A stretch of 64,000 nucleotides of DNA from contig JAOUMY010000002.1 in assembly GCA_029881255.1 (NCBI GenBank), positions 124,001-188,000 of the forward strand. The letters are read 5' to 3'. Under the pieces are notes generated by a model. That model saw only the letters and a list, made by a program, of their open reading frames with translations. It made no database searches and was not told where the DNA came from. Shown here piece by piece: positions 63,600-64,000 of the stretch. The position numbers were made by a program, and so were the translations under genes. This DNA comes from Gammaproteobacteria bacterium (GTDB lineage Bacteria > Pseudomonadota > Gammaproteobacteria > S012-40). Position 1 is the first letter of the stretch, and each line of letters starts with the position of its first letter.

Positions 63600-64000
63600 T
63601 TAATACGGTGCGCCAATTGAGAACTGAAATTCTCGCAACTGGTCGTCCGCTCGGAATCGTAGCGGCAAGGCATAGCTAAACCGCAGAGCTCCCATAGGTG
63701 TAATCCAGATGAATGATGCGCCATAGGAAACCCTGAATTCGCGCGCAATATCCCATAGATTGTCGATGCTGGTTGGGTTTGGTGCACTCGGCCCATCCAG
63801 GTAGCCACCATCAACAAACAAGCTAAAACGCGTGGAACGACTGTCTTCGGAAAACGGCATCGGAAATACCAACTCAGCAGTACCGGTTACACGTCTATCA
63901 CCACCGATACGCACCTTTCCTAATCCTTCACAATTTGGCACTACTCCTGTATATGTTACTGGTGGATTATAATTACAAAGCTGTTCTACAGGTCCCAAGC
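63600..64000 (-). CDS. bamA: Outer-membrane assembly factor BamA, C-terminal part (partial)
   Basis: The last about 132 residues of a beta-barrel protein, open to the right edge. It shows KVRIGGDRRVTGTAELVFPMP and FVDGGYLD. Near the end are VSYGASFIWITPMGALRFSYALPL and FQFSIGAPY. This is the BamA C-terminal barrel signature. The gene order bamA-skp-lpxD supports it. The POTRA domains lie outside the window. Confidence 0.96.
   Translation of the reverse strand, partial: LGPVEQLCNYNPPVTYTGVVPNCEGLGKVRIGGDRRVTGTAELVFPMPFSEDSRSTRFSLFVDGGYLDGPSAPNPTSIDNLWDIAREFRVSYGASFIWITPMGALRFSYALPLRFRADDQLREFQFSIGAPY

Noticed and set aside
1-64000. Search for CRISPR arrays, tRNA, rRNA, insertion sequences and phage genes
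   Set aside because: No repeated spacer array, no tRNA-like cloverleaf, no transposase or integrase was found by eye.

Overview
The window reads as chromosomal DNA of a Gram-negative gammaproteobacterium. The best evidence is the right end, where bamA-skp-lpxD-fabZ-lpxA-lpxB-rnhB lie on the minus strand in the order usual for that class. AmpG, GlcDEF, AmpC-free muropeptide import, hybrid sensor kinases, a PEP-CTERM-like protein and many secreted or lipid-anchored proteins fit a free-living, probably aquatic or biofilm-forming organism. The genus cannot be named from the sequence. I saw no rRNA, tRNA, CRISPR array, insertion sequence or phage genes.

Layout. (1) 1-7921: two paralogous divergent sensor-kinase/NarL-type regulator pairs flank a very large secreted glycosidase-like protein. 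A palindrome of the form CCCCC-N6-GGGGG lies in front of both regulators and in front of the secreted protein, which suggests a small self-contained regulon. (2) 8071-15967: envelope and secreted proteins: a 1155-residue beta-propeller-like lipoprotein, a second probable lipoprotein, a periplasmic alpha-carbonic anhydrase and a PEP-CTERM-like protein. (3) 15968-21072: sparse region with a decayed gene fragment, a YebC/YeeN-family protein, an FkbM methyltransferase and a hybrid histidine kinase. (4) 21072-30252: an IclR regulator divergent from a six-gene catabolic operon (phosphoketolase-like enzyme, DUF1537 acid-sugar kinase, class II aldolase, GlcD, GlcE, GlcF), with an IclR-type operator between them. 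(5) 30347-39512: AmpG, a chemotaxis receptor, a VTT-domain membrane protein, a LysR regulator, and a hybrid kinase translationally coupled to a periplasmic solute-binding protein.

(6) 39548-44806: a cassette for polyprenyl-phosphate arabinose synthesis (DprE2-, DprE1-, UbiA/DprP- and GtrA-like) beside a large GT-C-like membrane protein that is a candidate arabinosyltransferase. (7) 45183-50455: a PilZ-like/DUF2225 protein, a two-gene unit encoding a MACPF-like pore-forming protein and a small CheD-like deamidase, a periplasmic App1-type lipid phosphatase and a small unknown protein. (8) 50766-58731: an ExeA-like ATPase with a C-terminal NTF2-like domain, divergent from a coiled-coil protein, a roadblock/LC7 protein and an outer-membrane barrel protein, followed by an unusual P-loop ATPase. 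(9) 58761-64000: the lipid A and outer-membrane biogenesis cluster.

The strongest candidates for something undescribed are the MACPF/CheD-like pair (46697-48891), the duplicated two-component regulon with its palindrome (1-7921), the phosphoketolase/kinase/aldolase/glycolate-oxidase operon (21980-30252) and the ExeA-ATPase/roadblock/barrel locus (50766-56751). All functional statements rest on motif recognition by eye. No database or structure search was run.
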